Below, piece after piece: positions 1-9,816 of a stretch of 52,931 bases of DNA. Below the pieces are notes generated by a model. The model was not told where the DNA came from, did not search any database, and was given only the letters and a program-made list of their open reading frames with translations. Source of the stretch: Nemertoderma westbladi (taxonomy: Eukaryota; Xenacoelomorpha; Nemertodermatida; Nemertodermatidae); contig JAUCBJ010008788.1 of NCBI GenBank assembly GCA_032718475.1, positions 1-52,931 on the forward strand. Direction: 5' to 3'. Numbering within the stretch: position 1 is the stretch's first letter; every line of letters begins with the position of its first letter. The position numbers were made by a program, and so were the translations under genes.

Positions 1-127
1 TTCTATCTATATCCTTTTTACTACTCTCTAACCAGATCCAAGGTACTAGAAGTCGTCAACCTACCTTAGTTGATTATTATCAATGTCAAGTTTGTCAAAA
101 TTGTCAAGTTTCCATCAACATTAAAGG

Positions 128-422
128 TCATGAATTCGGTCTGGTAGCATTTATATGCAATCCAACCTCCTTAGCAGCCCTCTCCACTTTATTTAGTAGA
201 AGCTGTGCATCTGCTAGCGTATTAGGGAGCAGGGCGATGTCATCTGCAAAGTTGGTGTCTGTGACTGTAGTTGCTATATATATATGTATATATATATATC
301 AACTACTTCTGCATTCTTGAAGTGTGAATCCCAGATCTTCACCCTTTGTGGCCATCCTCATTGCGTAATCCAGCACAATTACAAATAGTACCCCAGCCAG
401 GATTGAGAAAAACTCAGTTTCA
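128..422 (-). pseudogene. LINE-B reverse transcriptase fragment
   Basis: Reading the minus strand, a stretch at about 415-310 gives ILAGVL directly followed by FVIVLDYAMRMA, which is the RT motif-B region of an APE-type LINE with several residues missing in the middle. Below a TA microsatellite (about 278-300), 256-128 gives TNFADDIALL, the catalytic FADD box, and then KVERAAKEVGLHIN, a normal continuation. The RT is broken by the microsatellite and by frame changes. It differs from LINE-A elsewhere in the window. Matching LINE-type leader sequence on the same strand lies beyond the BEL element at 3926-4246, so both may be parts of one old copy. The LINE assignment is confident; the clade is not. 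Confidence 0.75.
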
Positions 423-446
423 CCATCTGGTGAGAGTACCTGCGTG

Positions 447-1085
447 TGATGGGACCTTGGAGTTGGCAGTATAGATCCCGACCGGTGTGTGTTATACGCT
501 TCGCCACGTCCGTAAGCTGCTGAACTTGTAGTCTGGATATATATAGGCCAAAGGCCGTTCAAGTAACTGAGGTTTTACTGTCAGTCGTTATAATCACAGA
601 AGATAATAATAGCACAGTCATAATATAATAGCACGGTAGTGACGATGGTTAAAACTGTTCCGGTCTCACAACTGTATAGGAACCAACTGAATCGAAATCA
701 ATAAGTGCATTTATTTTATATTTATATATTTATATTATATATATTATATATATATATTATTATTATATATATATTGTTTATATTATTAATAACACATACT
801 AAATCAGCTCTACACTACTGAGTGGCCTGAGTGTCCAATAGATGCGCTCTAATCACTCCCAATATGCTCTCCCACCCGCCATTGGCTTAACCTGATTAAT
901 TGTCACCTCGACACTCCCTGTTGCCACTATCCCACATGCTAGCCTTACTAGCCTGTTTGTCCCTCTGCGGCGGTTTGACCTCTCAACTCTCCCTGTGGCT
1001 TACGGCGTGTATCGCCTTAGTTGGTTGTGAGGTGGCATTATTATTGCTAATGTCACCTCGCCAACTATAATTTGTAAAATGCCAC
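447..1085 (-). repeat. BEL/Pao LTR (3' LTR of copy C)
   Basis: The terminal segment (minus strand) ends in cggtcgggatc followed by gccaact, matching the LTR ends near 38660 and 46200 at the same relative spacing. The other end is placed near 1085 by similarity of the segment containing caataataatgcca to the LTR at 38630-39302; both limits are approximate. The LTR carries a TA-rich microsatellite at about 713-770. A G-rich run (gggggggag on the minus strand, 1131-1141) just inside the element could be the polypurine tract. Confidence 0.55.
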
Positions 1086-2158
1086 TAATCCCATTTTCGT
1101 TGGATAGTGCGGAGAATTGAATCCGCTTACACTCCCCCCCATGCTATCTTCCCGGTGAGAAGATAGCATCAACCTTAAGTGCGCTTCAATTCCGCTTGAA
1201 TCCAATCTAATATTGGATGTGGGGTGGAATTTTCTTCTCAGAGTCGGCTTTCCAGACCGGCCCCCATGGGTCTGTTATCACTACCCATCCTTGGTACATC
1301 TGCGAGCTAAGCTGTACCAAGGTATCTGTCGTCTCTGTTTTAGACGACTGCCCTCACTCCTCACACAATTTTACCTCTCGGACTTTGTTGTCCCTTCCTC
1401 TCTCGCCAGTCCCTTGGGACTCATCCTCCTATCCGCTCGCCCCCACACTCAGGCCTCGCACTCTTTAGTTTCCTCCCCTTTACTCTCGTACCTCCCCTTC
1501 CATACTTCCCCAATACTCAACCCCTTTGCTCTAACTCTCCGTACGCTCCAGTCGGGCTCCCACATTCTCATTAGTGTGGCCACACTTGAGAAATGGGAAC
1601 CGTCTAATGTCCCGTCCTACTGTTCTAGTCAATTAGTCCCCAGTCCCAGTAGCTAATTGGAAAAAGGTTGTACTTGACTATAGTATGTATTATTTATTAT
1701 TATGTATTATGTATTATTATATATTCGTCTACACGATGTGTCTTAACCCGCCCTTTCGGAGGTGATATGATTTGTCTCTCCCCGTCTCACCCCCCACTTG
1801 ATTGATTCTGCAATTCCCGCACCGTATTCCTCTCGGAACTTGTTCCACTCCGTCGGCTTATGGCACGTGAGTCCCATCAACTGACCCATCGTCACGGCTC
1901 CATATTGTCCCATGTTATCCACCAATCCTAATCCATCAGGTTTCGTCATAGCCATGTAGACTACCTGCATGTCTAGAAGATTCGGGGCCCCCAATCTCCA
2001 TCGTAGTCTTTGACCTTACCAGCTTCTGCATCGCATCCGGTAGGTGGTTCAACTTTGGCCCAGTCTTCTTATCATAAGTCGCTAGGTCAAACAGAAAAAT
2101 ATCTCCGTTCACCGCTACTAAATGCAGCAATATAGTTCTACTCGACCCTCCTGACCCC
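1086..2158 (-). other. Unassigned 3' internal part of BEL copy C
   Basis: Between the RT and the LTR the minus strand holds short open stretches (2130-1936 and 1994-1743) with no recognisable RNase H, integrase or zinc-binding motif. A normal BEL/Pao pol needs well over 1.5 kb here, so an internal deletion is likely. A 10-bp hairpin (atgctatctt / aagatagcat) lies at 1141-1169. The plus strand of 1213-1656 is open but pyrimidine-rich and looks like the shadow of a purine-rich retroelement strand. Confidence 0.35.
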
Positions 2159-2159
2159 T

Positions 2160-2909
2160 TTCTTATCCCACCATCATCCTCTACTGTTACTTATCTTCTA
2201 TGGCCTCCATAAATTCTCTAGAGTTGGACTGGAATTTTGTGAAGTTGAATCTTGATCCCTTCAGGATGTCACGAACTTCGCGCCCTACATCGAGTATCTC
2301 TTCAACCGAGTTTCCAGAGCCTATCCCATCGTCCACATAGAATCATGTCGAATCATGTCGATCGTCTTCTCACTGTATTCCCCCTCTTTGCCCTCCACCG
2401 TGTCTCTTACAGCTGTAGTCGTAGTAAATGAGGACGACTTGGCCCCCATGTTTTGCACTGTATGTTGTCTTGTACATCAGTATCTCCGACAGTTCTTCGT
2501 CGCCGTTGTACCACAGGAAGCGCTGACTATCGCTGTCCTCCTCCATCATTCGCACTTGATTAAACATGCCCTCTATATCGCACGTGAAGGCGTGTTTTCC
2601 ACTTCTAAATCTTACCAGGACCTCTACCATCGAGTTGTAGATATTGCGGCCTTCCGGTAGGTAGTCATTCAGGCTCTTGCCGTTAGTCTTGGCAGACGCG
2701 TCGACCACCATTCTTAATTTGCCCTTCTTAGGGTCCAGAGCCACATGGAGTGGCAAATAGTAGGTCCTATTGGTATTTGGTTCATCCACCGGTAGTTCCA
2801 CGGCCCATCCTCTATCCACGTACTTCTTGATTGTTTTGTGGATGTATTCATTGTTTTCGGGGCTCCGCCTAAGCGTTTGCTTTAATTTTCGAAGCCTCGT
2901 CAAGACCAT
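2160..2909 (-). pseudogene. BEL/Pao reverse transcriptase (copy C)
   Basis: The 2909-2370 frame carries RT signatures of the Pao type: YYLPLHVALDPKKGKLRMVV, DASAKTNGKSLNDYLPEGR, then FTCDIEGMFNQVR (motif A with catalytic Asp) and QRFLWYN. The reading frame is then lost. The catalytic box YVDDGIGSGNS reappears in another frame at about 2345-2310, followed by a matching RT tail to about 2160. At least one frameshift separates motif A from the YVDD box, so this is a dead RT. Pao-type RTs typically have YVDD, which supports the family call. Confidence 0.85.
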
Positions 2910-2933
2910 CCTTCAGTTGCTTCCATCCCATCC

Positions 2934-3420
2934 CTATGGTATATTATCGGAACTCGATGAAATGTGAAGCGGGGCTTCACATTTCATCGAGTTCCTGACA
3001 CTCTCCTGCGCCTGTTTATCCTCCACCGAGGTTCCGACCCCGGTCTCCTTCAACCCCTCGAAGTCCTGCCGTAGCAGCCCCTTGAGTTGTTCCTCTGCTC
3101 CCTCATCCTCCATTTCCCTCATTGTTCCCGCGAACATGTACCCTGAGGATTCGGACACGCTGAACGGGATTCTGATCTTAATTGAGCCACTGAGCGTCCA
3201 TCCGAATGGCGTGAGAATGGCCACCGGGTCTCGGTCTTTATCGTCACCGAATATGGTTTGCAGTCTCTCATGGACCATAGGACAGTCCATGCCGACTATG
3301 AGAGACACTTTCGGGACATCTAGTTCGGGTATAGAGAAGTCGATGTCGTCCAGGTACTGGTATTGCTCGATCTCGATTTTTGTGGGTCGCCTGGCGTTAA
3401 TATTGATCGATTCTATTATC
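2934..3420 (-). pseudogene. BEL/Pao protease-RT linker (copy C)
   Basis: The minus strand encodes YLDDIDF at about 3360 and then SLIVGMDCPMVHERLQTIFG and DPVAILTPFGWTLSG. This is the conserved segment between the retropepsin-like domain and the RT in BEL/Pao pol proteins. The YLDDIDF block is repeated in the plus-strand copy near 50440-50463. A local 21-bp inverted duplication at 2950-2994 disrupts the end of this stretch. Confidence 0.75.
2950..2994. repeat. Perfect 21-bp fold-back in BEL pol
   Basis: gaactcgatgaaatgtgaag plus c (2950-2970) is followed by the loop ggg (2971-2973) and its exact reverse complement (2974-2994). Perfect symmetry inside an otherwise decayed coding segment points to a recent local inverted duplication rather than conserved structure. 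Confidence 0.9.
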
Positions 3421-3510
3421 TAAATGGGTTCAATGGTAGCCCCATATTCGCACCCTGGTGTTATCGCTGCTATCTCGCATCGTCCCATTATCATTCTTAT
3501 GACCTCGTCC

Positions 3511-3798
3511 TTACTGGAAATAGTGGTTACCGCCATCTTGCTTGGCTTCATCCGTAACCCTATCTTTTTGGCCACCCAACTTTCCGCTAGCGTAAAACGC
3601 TGCTCCGCTATGGACCAGCATTAGCGTCGTAACCGATAGCTCATTCTCCCCTATTATTCTCACTGGTACCACTCCAAGTAGTCCCCTCTTCTTTGCTTCC
3701 ATGGTGCTTATCACCATCATCTGGCATCCAGTCCCATCAGTCTCGTCATATTTTATCGGCGGTTCCTGGCACTCGTCCTTCCTGTGTCCTCCTACCAT
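3511..3798 (-). pseudogene. BEL/Pao aspartic protease domain (copy C)
   Basis: The minus frame reads GTGCQMMVISTMEAKKRGLL, then VPVRIIGENELSVTTLMLVH followed by SGAAF. In the family the catalytic motif is normally D-[ST]-G. Here the residue before Ser-Gly is His, and the plus-strand copy has Asn (LINSGVAF), so neither copy keeps the catalytic Asp at that place. The CCHC knuckle lies directly upstream, as expected for a gag-pol order. The end of the domain has lost frame relative to the other copy. Confidence 0.7.
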
Positions 3799-3810
3799 GC
3801 ATCAATGACA
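3769..3810 (-). pseudogene. Gag CCHC zinc knuckle with in-frame stop
   Basis: The minus strand reads C-H-stop-C-M-V-G-G-H-R-K-D-E-C, the C-x2-C-x4-H-x4-C spacing of a retroviral-type zinc knuckle, with a TGA at the third position. Upstream on the same strand (about 3935-3811) the frame is open and rich in Cys, Tyr and His, as expected for the end of gag. Confidence 0.75.
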
Positions 3811-3925
3811 TAGTCCATTCTTACCTGTGTAGGCTACCCGATCTTGTATAAGTAATGCCTGCCAGTATTTACAGTTGATGGTCTTATGTATATCGAACCT
3901 ATGTAATTGGCATTTGTATTGGGGC

Positions 3926-4246
3926 TTATAGCATTCCTTGTAAGTTGGTAAGTGCTTTCAGCGTGCGTGCGTTTATTGTAGCAATCTTTAGTGTCTTTTT
4001 ACATTTCAACAGGTTGGTTCTCCTTTCTTCTCTGTCTTCGGTTCCAGTAGTCAATTTACCAGGCTGGTGTACCACTGAGGGACGAGGTCCTTGTTGACCC
4101 AGGTGACGTGACGACTGAGCCGGTATTTCTCCTGGAGGGTTCTCATACTCATATCTTTCAGTTGAGAGTAAACCGCTTGTGGTCGCAATTCCTACAAGCG
4201 TCTTCGCAGTAGGTCGCCATTGGTTGATTACCTTCCGCCGATCTTG
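3926..4246 (-). pseudogene. LINE-B 5' coding fragment
   Basis: A continuous open frame without an ATG runs on the minus strand from 4246 to a TAA at 3926-3928. Its end reads NLLKCKKTLKIATINARTLK (motif at 3997-3956), which fits the start of an APE endonuclease in LINEs (the K-I-A-T-x-N-x-R-T-L block). Similarity stops where BEL gag sequence begins. Together with the RT fragment at 128-422 on the same strand, this suggests that the BEL element sits inside an old LINE-B copy. The preceding part (RPSVVHQPGKLTTG) is low in recognisable features. Confidence 0.55.
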
Positions 4247-5903
4247 TCAGCATGTCTAGCCAATGGTTGATTGATTACCTTCCGCTTATTCATGGCCTAC
4301 AGCCCTGCTGCCGACTGTAGGGGTCCTTTTGTTACACCCTGAAACAAGTGTGTCTCCTGGGTTAGATATCCAGTATAGACAGAGTGGGGCGTGTATTATC
4401 TCTATTGCAGATGTGTATCAAGCCTTTGCTTTGCCTTCAATGGTGCCCTAGGCGCTATAGCCCTCAATGACTTATTTAGTTGAAGGCACATCATAGTTAC
4501 TGTATAATTAATGCATTAGCTTGTGCAATATTTGATTGTTCTGTTAGCACCCTTGTGTCACAAGACGAGGATCACTCCCCTTACATTATTGGGTAGAGAC
4601 TCCTTTATGATGGGCAAGAATAATGAATGATTGCTGTAAAGGAGTTGATGGCTTATTGAATGACATATTGCCTTTTGGACAGATATTGATATTGCCTTAG
4701 TGCATATACTAGGGTTACGTTAATCCCATGCTGAGACCATATAATAGTGTTCTCATCCTTCACATATGTCACACATGGCATACAATTTATTATAAACTAA
4801 ACAGTGATGTTGATCAATATCACCCAATGAGTAGTGTAGTCCTGCAGTACTATTATTATTGTTAGTTTTAGTTGATGACAAATCTGGTTGTAGTTTGTTT
4901 TAGAGGGGAAAGAGTATGAAACAAATATATTCAGTAAACGCAAGTTGATCAATTGATATTCATCCCATAGGACAGCGATTATCAACACCTTGTTTATTAC
5001 TCGGACTGTACCTTGCACAGCACACCTCGGTTATCTATCAAATATTTATTATACTGTAATGGAGCACATTGATAATAAACCTGATTTTCAGGATACATTT
5101 CTGATGTGTGATGATCTCTAAAATATTCCACTCACAACTACGAATAACGCAAACCCTACGGTAGGCGCGGGGAAGGCAGTTCATTATTCATTAGCAATAC
5201 ATCCCCAAACATGCTTCTTCTAAAGACATCAACCTCTACTCAACTGCCTCCAACTTACTTCCCCATAGGTCATGTTATCGATTAATTGATTTCATTGGCT
5301 TGACTAGAATTATTAACGGATGCAGCAGATAAAGCAAGCAATCTAATAATAGGGCCAAAAGATCAAGGCTTAAACTTTGATTAAGAAGAAGCCACATTCA
5401 ATCTTCCTGGTGGGAAGAGTGGTTTCAAATTAAGTCCCATACCAATATCATGTTTCCCTTGGCGTAAATGAAAATTATATTGTGTGGATAATTGAAGGGC
5501 CTACATTAATGCACACGGAATGAACTTTGTGTGAAGAATACAGTGGCATCATATAATTACATCCCACATCCAACCCTTTGGATTATACCTAAACCTAATC
5601 TATCATATTCGCATGCCTGATACGTTCTACTGGGGTTTATAAAGACATTATCTAAGGATGAGTGTCGAACACAATATGATGTATCGGTTAGTTATAATCA
5701 ACCAAGTTTAGGCCATCAGGGTTATGAAGTAGTTAGATAATTACAGCAGTAACTACAGTGCAAGGAATATTAATGGAGTTTGTCTATTAAGAACTTTTAG
5801 ATAACATTTACTATTCAAAAGGGGTCGTCTTTCCTATATTTTGTCGAGGCAGACACAAATCCTATCTTGGCCAATAAATACTCGCCTCAATTTTATACTC
5901 CAA
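4247..5903. other. No gene recognised
   Basis: AT-rich sequence with no convincing coding potential, tRNA or recognisable element. A short direct duplication of ccattggttgattaccttcc-like sequence lies at 4218-4285, and the small open frame at 4797-5018 shows no motif. I see nothing else to support. Confidence 0.5.
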
Positions 5904-5982
5904 ATAAAGGAAAGGAACAGGTTACAGTGGCACGTTATTTTAACCAAAACAATAAACTCAAGTTAATATAACATGTTACAGT
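5904..5982. repeat. Half copy of the intronic MITE family
   Basis: The series aaaggaaaggaacaggttac, gtggcacg, accaaaacaataaac, aacatgttacag resembles, in order, the right arm of the 323-bp MITE at 23371-23693 (aaaggagcaggttacagagg, accaaaccaataaacg, acacatgttac). Only one arm was found here, so it is a diverged half or truncated copy. Confidence 0.5.
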
Positions 5983-6213
5983 TTAAATTTCAATTTCAAT
6001 CCGGGATGGCCCGGGCCTTTATTTGGGACACATAGCAGATATTGATAGAATATATTTGCACCCCAACACCAATAACAACAGTACATGACACTGTAGTACA
6101 GTACGAAAAAAAATTATCTTTACTGGGATTAATGGCACCCGGTGGCTATTAACAGTAGCAAAGCTAGTGTAGCGCCACCGTGCGCAAAAGTCATCTATGT
6201 ATTTATGAAACTT

Positions 6214-6264
6214 GGGGTGGAGTGGGAGAGGGAGGAGGGGGGAGGGGGGTGGGGGGGGGGGGAG
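6214..6264 (+). repeat. G-rich tract with quadruplex potential
   Basis: At least five runs of three or more G (including one of 12 or more) occur within about 50 bases, interrupted by single A or T. The short open frames across it translate to Gly or Pro runs and are not genes. Confidence 0.8.
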
Positions 6265-7129
6265 TGACTCGATAGCACAACCCATTCCGAAACATCGGTT
6301 TATAAGAAATAAATGCTTACTTCAGCGAGGATTTACCTTAGCTGGGACCTGTCTCGAGAATAAAAATGTTAAAAATTATACTGTATTTGTGATTTTATGC
6401 ATCTTTAATTGTTATGTAAATTGATTATAACGAATCAAGATATATTAATTTTAGCTTGGTTGATAACGATTTTTGGATTTAGAATTTTTTAAAACTCGGG
6501 GCAGTTCATTCCAGATTTTGGGGCCTGAAAACTTCAAAGATTTTTGGGAAAGTTCTAGTCTAACACGAGGAATAAAAAAGTTCTGAGCTGATGCAGATCT
6601 AGTAAAGTAATGATGGATAGAGCTAGTGGGGCGAAATATGTCCTGTAGAGCTTTTGTTTAATTAAACTTGTGTATATTGAACATAAATTTATTTACTTCC
6701 AGTTCAAACAATTTATCTACTGTAAAGGAAGAATTTTGAGGGATTTATATATTGGTGCTGCTTGGGCTTGGTAGTGACTGAAGGTAATGGCTCGAATTAT
6801 TTTATTTACTTTAATTTTTATTTTGTTTACGTTTGTGTTATAACTGTTGCCCCATAAAGTAATGCCATAGAGTATGTGAGGGTGAACTAGCGCAAAATAT
6901 AGAGTTCTAAGTATATTTAATGGTAAAATATGACGTAATTTCTAAAAAAAGACAGATAATTTTGAAATTTTGGCTAAAATGTATTCACAATGGATTTTCC
7001 AGTTAATTTTGTGATCTATATATATTCCCAAGAATTTAGAGGCAGAAGTTTCAGTTAATGTGGTGGAACGTATTTTAATTGGCTGGGTTATCGTGTGCCG
7101 CCTTGAGTTGTTAAGGATTATATATTCTA

Positions 7130-7745
7130 TTTTTTTTTAATTTAAGGATAATTTATTATCAATAAGCCAAGTATCCAGTTTTTCTAAGTTCAGAGTTAAC
7201 CGTAGTAGTCAGAGTATTTGCGTTACTGTGGTTGAAGAGTAAAGTGGTGTCGTCTGCAAAGAGAGTGGTGTGAAGTTTCGTAGAATAAAATAGAATTGGG
7301 CTGAGTATAGCCCCCTGTGGAGGGCCACTGTGAGTTCTGATGTAATACCATCAATAGAGACAAAGCGCGATCTGTTATGAGAAACTACCCAGTAAATGTG
7401 ACGGACGTCCTCGTATACCGTAACAGTCAAGTTTTTTTAATTGTATGTCGTGCGATATCGTGTCGAAAGCCTTCTTAAGATTTACCGATATCAGACAGGC
7501 AGAGCTGCTTTTGTCAAGTGTTTCCTGTAGTTGCTCAGTAATTGTCAGAATAGCGTCTGTGGTCGTGATATGTTTGCGGAATCCATGTTGGCATGGAGAC
7601 AGAAGGTCGTAATTGTTAAGGTATGCTATTAGTTGATAGTTAATTACACGCTCGTAAATTTTTGTGAAGAGCGGTAAAATAGATATAGGACGGTAATTAT
7701 TTTTATCGGTTGGGTCACCGGATTTAAATATAGGAATTATTTTTG
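7130..7745 (-). pseudogene. LINE-C reverse transcriptase
   Basis: The minus strand reads IIPIFKSGDPTDKNNYRPIS, then ILPLFTKIYERVIN and LSPCQHGFRKHITT, followed by KKAFDTISH (motif A region), a frame change, VRHIYWVVSHNRSRFVSIDG, a second frame change, and LFADDTTLLFN (catalytic FADD at about 7260-7249). All RT landmarks are present in the right order but spread over three frames, so it is non-functional. Confidence 0.8.
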
Positions 7746-7811
7746 CCTTTTTTAGTAAATCTGGAAAAAAAAACAGTCGATATTGACAATGAAATAAGAA
7801 AAGTTAGATGC

Positions 7812-7889
7812 GGAGCTAAGATGTGTGCTGCCATTTTGGAGCTAAGATGTGTGCTGCCATTTTGGAGCTAAGATGTGTGCTGCCATTTT
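7812..7889. repeat. 26-bp tandem triplication
   Basis: Three exact copies of ggagctaagatgtgtgctgc followed by catttt (7812-7837, 7838-7863, 7864-7889) lie in the spacer between the endonuclease and RT of LINE-C. Perfect identity shows that the expansion is far younger than the LINE decay around it. Confidence 0.95.
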
Positions 7890-8089
7890 TACAAGTCAGA
7901 CGGGAAATTCATCATTTGTTGTGACATTATTATCTAAATCTAATAAAAAATACAGGATCACAGTCTCACAGGGTTCTTTCTATAAGTGAAAAGGAAATAT
8001 ATTTCCTGTTTTTAATAAACCGGGTTGGTTGTCTATTGGATTTTGGAATTTTATCAGCTAAAAGGGGCCCAATTGAGGCAAAACGATTG

Positions 8090-8838
8090 TTATTTTTCTT
8101 CTTTTGGAATATCGTCTTGTTTATAAGACCATTCTGTAGGGTTTTGTAAATCAGCTAAAAAACTCTCCTTGTTAAATTTGGTGAAGTCAAACGCAGTTCG
8201 AATTGTTTCAGTTTCTTTCAGGTAGCAGTCAAAATCGTTTAATATAATAAAAGTGGCTAAATGATCTGACGTCCCCATTTCTGCAAGAAAAACCCCAGCT
8301 GTAGCAAATTTGTCGGTAATATTAGAGGAGATATGATCAATTAATGTCTTTGAATGAAGTGTTATCCGAGTTGCTTGCTTAATTAATTGTTCGAAACCGT
8401 AAGTACTTAGTGTATTAGTGTAATTTTGGGTTATGCAATTATGTTTTAGCATATCTATATTAATATCCCCCGTAATAATCGTGTCATATTTAGAATCTAT
8501 TATTTTATTCAGCAAAATGCTGAGTTCGACAAGAAATTTACTATATATACACGTATCCGGTCGGTAAATGGTGCCTAAAAAAGTAGAGGTTTTCTGTTTG
8601 TATTAGCTCTGCCTGGCGTCAGTAGAACCCAAGAAGACTCACAACCATCCACAATATAGTTGACCTGGGTTGAGTATTGTATACCTTGTTTTACATAAAT
8701 TGCAGTACCTCCCCTATCCTTCTTACCATATTGTCGGTTAGTTACAATTGGATCATTGTAACCATCTATATGTACTAAGGAGAGGTCTGATTCGTCAGTC
8801 AATAAGGTTTCCGTAAAAGTAAGAATGTCGAACTGTTA
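8090..8838 (-). pseudogene. LINE-C APE endonuclease
   Basis: The minus strand begins QFDILTFTETLLTDE, with the catalytic Glu of the APE fold, then RGGTAIYVKQGIQYS, a frame change near 8575, YRPDTCIYSKFLVELSILLN, YDTIITGDINIDML (GDxN catalytic loop), TLIDHISSNI and GTSDHLATF (SDH box). These are the standard APE endonuclease motifs of non-LTR retrotransposons. One frameshift splits the domain, and the first residues are missing because of 5' truncation. Confidence 0.85.
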
Positions 8839-9310
8839 TATTTTTTTTCATTATATTTATATTCAGTTATATTTTTTGAAGTAATTCAAAATTTGTAATA
8901 TATAATATACACTGACACTTATTTGTGTCGATTTTCCCCTGGAGGGAATTAAATTTTATCCTATTTCCTCCTATTATCCCACCTGATTTCATCATATATT
9001 TTAAGATCTAGTTGTTAAAGTCAATGAATGTTTCACAACAAAGGTTATAGTTTTATAGTTATGTTCATGATATGATTGATATTGGCAGGTAGAATATAAC
9101 GCATCATCCACGCAAAATAGAAACCTTTAAAATATAGATATATCGAGAGAATTAATAATGAGCAATAGGTTATTATTTTATTGCATTACTTTGAGTCTCC
9201 ACTGGGCTGGGAAATTTAATTCGAATCAGTTACATAAAACAACTTACGATTAATCGATCGTTATGCAATGATTGTAGCGCTAGCTGATGTGCACGGCTCC
9301 TACATATGAA
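8839..9310. other. No gene recognised
   Basis: AT-rich sequence; nothing beyond simple A/T runs is recognisable. Confidence 0.5.
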
Positions 9311-9614
9311 TGCTAAGCCTGGTTCATTGTGTCAAGTATAATGTCAACCCGACCATTATTGGTATACAATTAGTTCCGTCCAAGCTTGACACTGGTCCAG
9401 AGCAAGCTTTGCAGGGCATTGCTTTTACCTTGATGACCAACCTGTGCATGATCGTGTGCTTTAGCGGCCTCATGGACTTATTTAGCATGGTGGGCATGCA
9501 TAATGGCTGTCCATGTCTTTCTTACGATGCCCCTTAAAGGACATTTGTATTGAAGATAAGAATAGTCTCGCGAAAGTCATATAGGCAATAGGGAGTTGCG
9601 GCAGTGCAATTTTC
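9311..9614 (+). mobile_element. Old LINE-A 3' fragment (copy d)
   Basis: Discontinuous but collinear similarity to the C-terminal part of LINE-A (compare 10180-10475): gcctggttcattgtgtcaag, agcttgacactggtccagag and ggcaatagggagttgcggca. Many substitutions and small gaps make it clearly older than the neighbouring copy at 9817. It ends at the hairpin that starts at 9604. Confidence 0.75.
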
Positions 9615-9709
9615 TCAATAAATAAGCATATCTTTAATACAAACTGCAATGTTGCTGCATAGCAAGCAGTTTGTATTAAGAATAAGTCTATTTATTGAGA
9701 AAATTTCAC
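9604..9709. repeat. Long imperfect hairpin of about 100 nt
   Basis: The left arm (aattttctcaataaata ... taatacaaactgc, about 9604-9647) pairs with the right arm (gcagtttgtatta ... tatttattgagaaaatt, about 9666-9709), with a loop of about 18 nt and a few mismatches. It could be a small palindromic transposable element or a miRNA-like precursor. It abuts the end of LINE-A copy d. Confidence 0.85.
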
Positions 9710-9816
9710 TACCCTGACGATTATAGATATAATTTAAAAGTAAATAAAGTGAATATAAGAACTTATCGAAATATTATTTTGTGATGTTGCCTATGAACAT
9801 GGGGTTATAAATTACA

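Larger units (their letters stand above)
447..3935 (-). mobile_element. BEL/Pao LTR retrotransposon copy C, degraded
   Basis: On the minus strand this region reads, in order: a CCHC zinc knuckle (3810-3769), an aspartic-protease-like domain (3798-3511), the protease-RT linker (about 3420-2934), an RT (2909 to about 2160), and an LTR (about 1085-447). This order is that of BEL/Pao elements. Integrase is not recognisable: only about 1 kb separates the RT from the LTR. Several frameshifts and stops are present. The protease and linker share clear sequence with the plus-strand copy at 46060-50930, and the LTR end resembles those at 38630 and 46200, so the three copies belong to one family or close sisters. 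No claim of activity. Confidence 0.8.
6450..8838 (-). mobile_element. LINE-C, 5'-truncated Jockey/CR1-like non-LTR element
   Basis: Read on the minus strand: an APE endonuclease (8838-8090), an RT (about 7745-7130), and a C-terminal tail with FSGPKIWNELP near 6500. Frameshifts separate the pieces, and the stretch 8090-7745 has no clear homology and contains a 26-bp triplication. The order and the NYRPISIL and FADD boxes are those of a Jockey/CR1-group LINE. The 5' end is lost inside the first endonuclease motif. No target-site duplication was found. Confidence 0.8.

Noticed and set aside
1213-1656. A 147-codon plus-strand ORF
   Set aside because: Pyrimidine-rich strand inside BEL copy C; no motif, and probably the shadow of purine-rich element sequence.
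6019-6424. Overlapping ORFs on both strands with Pro or Gly runs
   Set aside because: They are products of the G-rich tract at 6214-6264.
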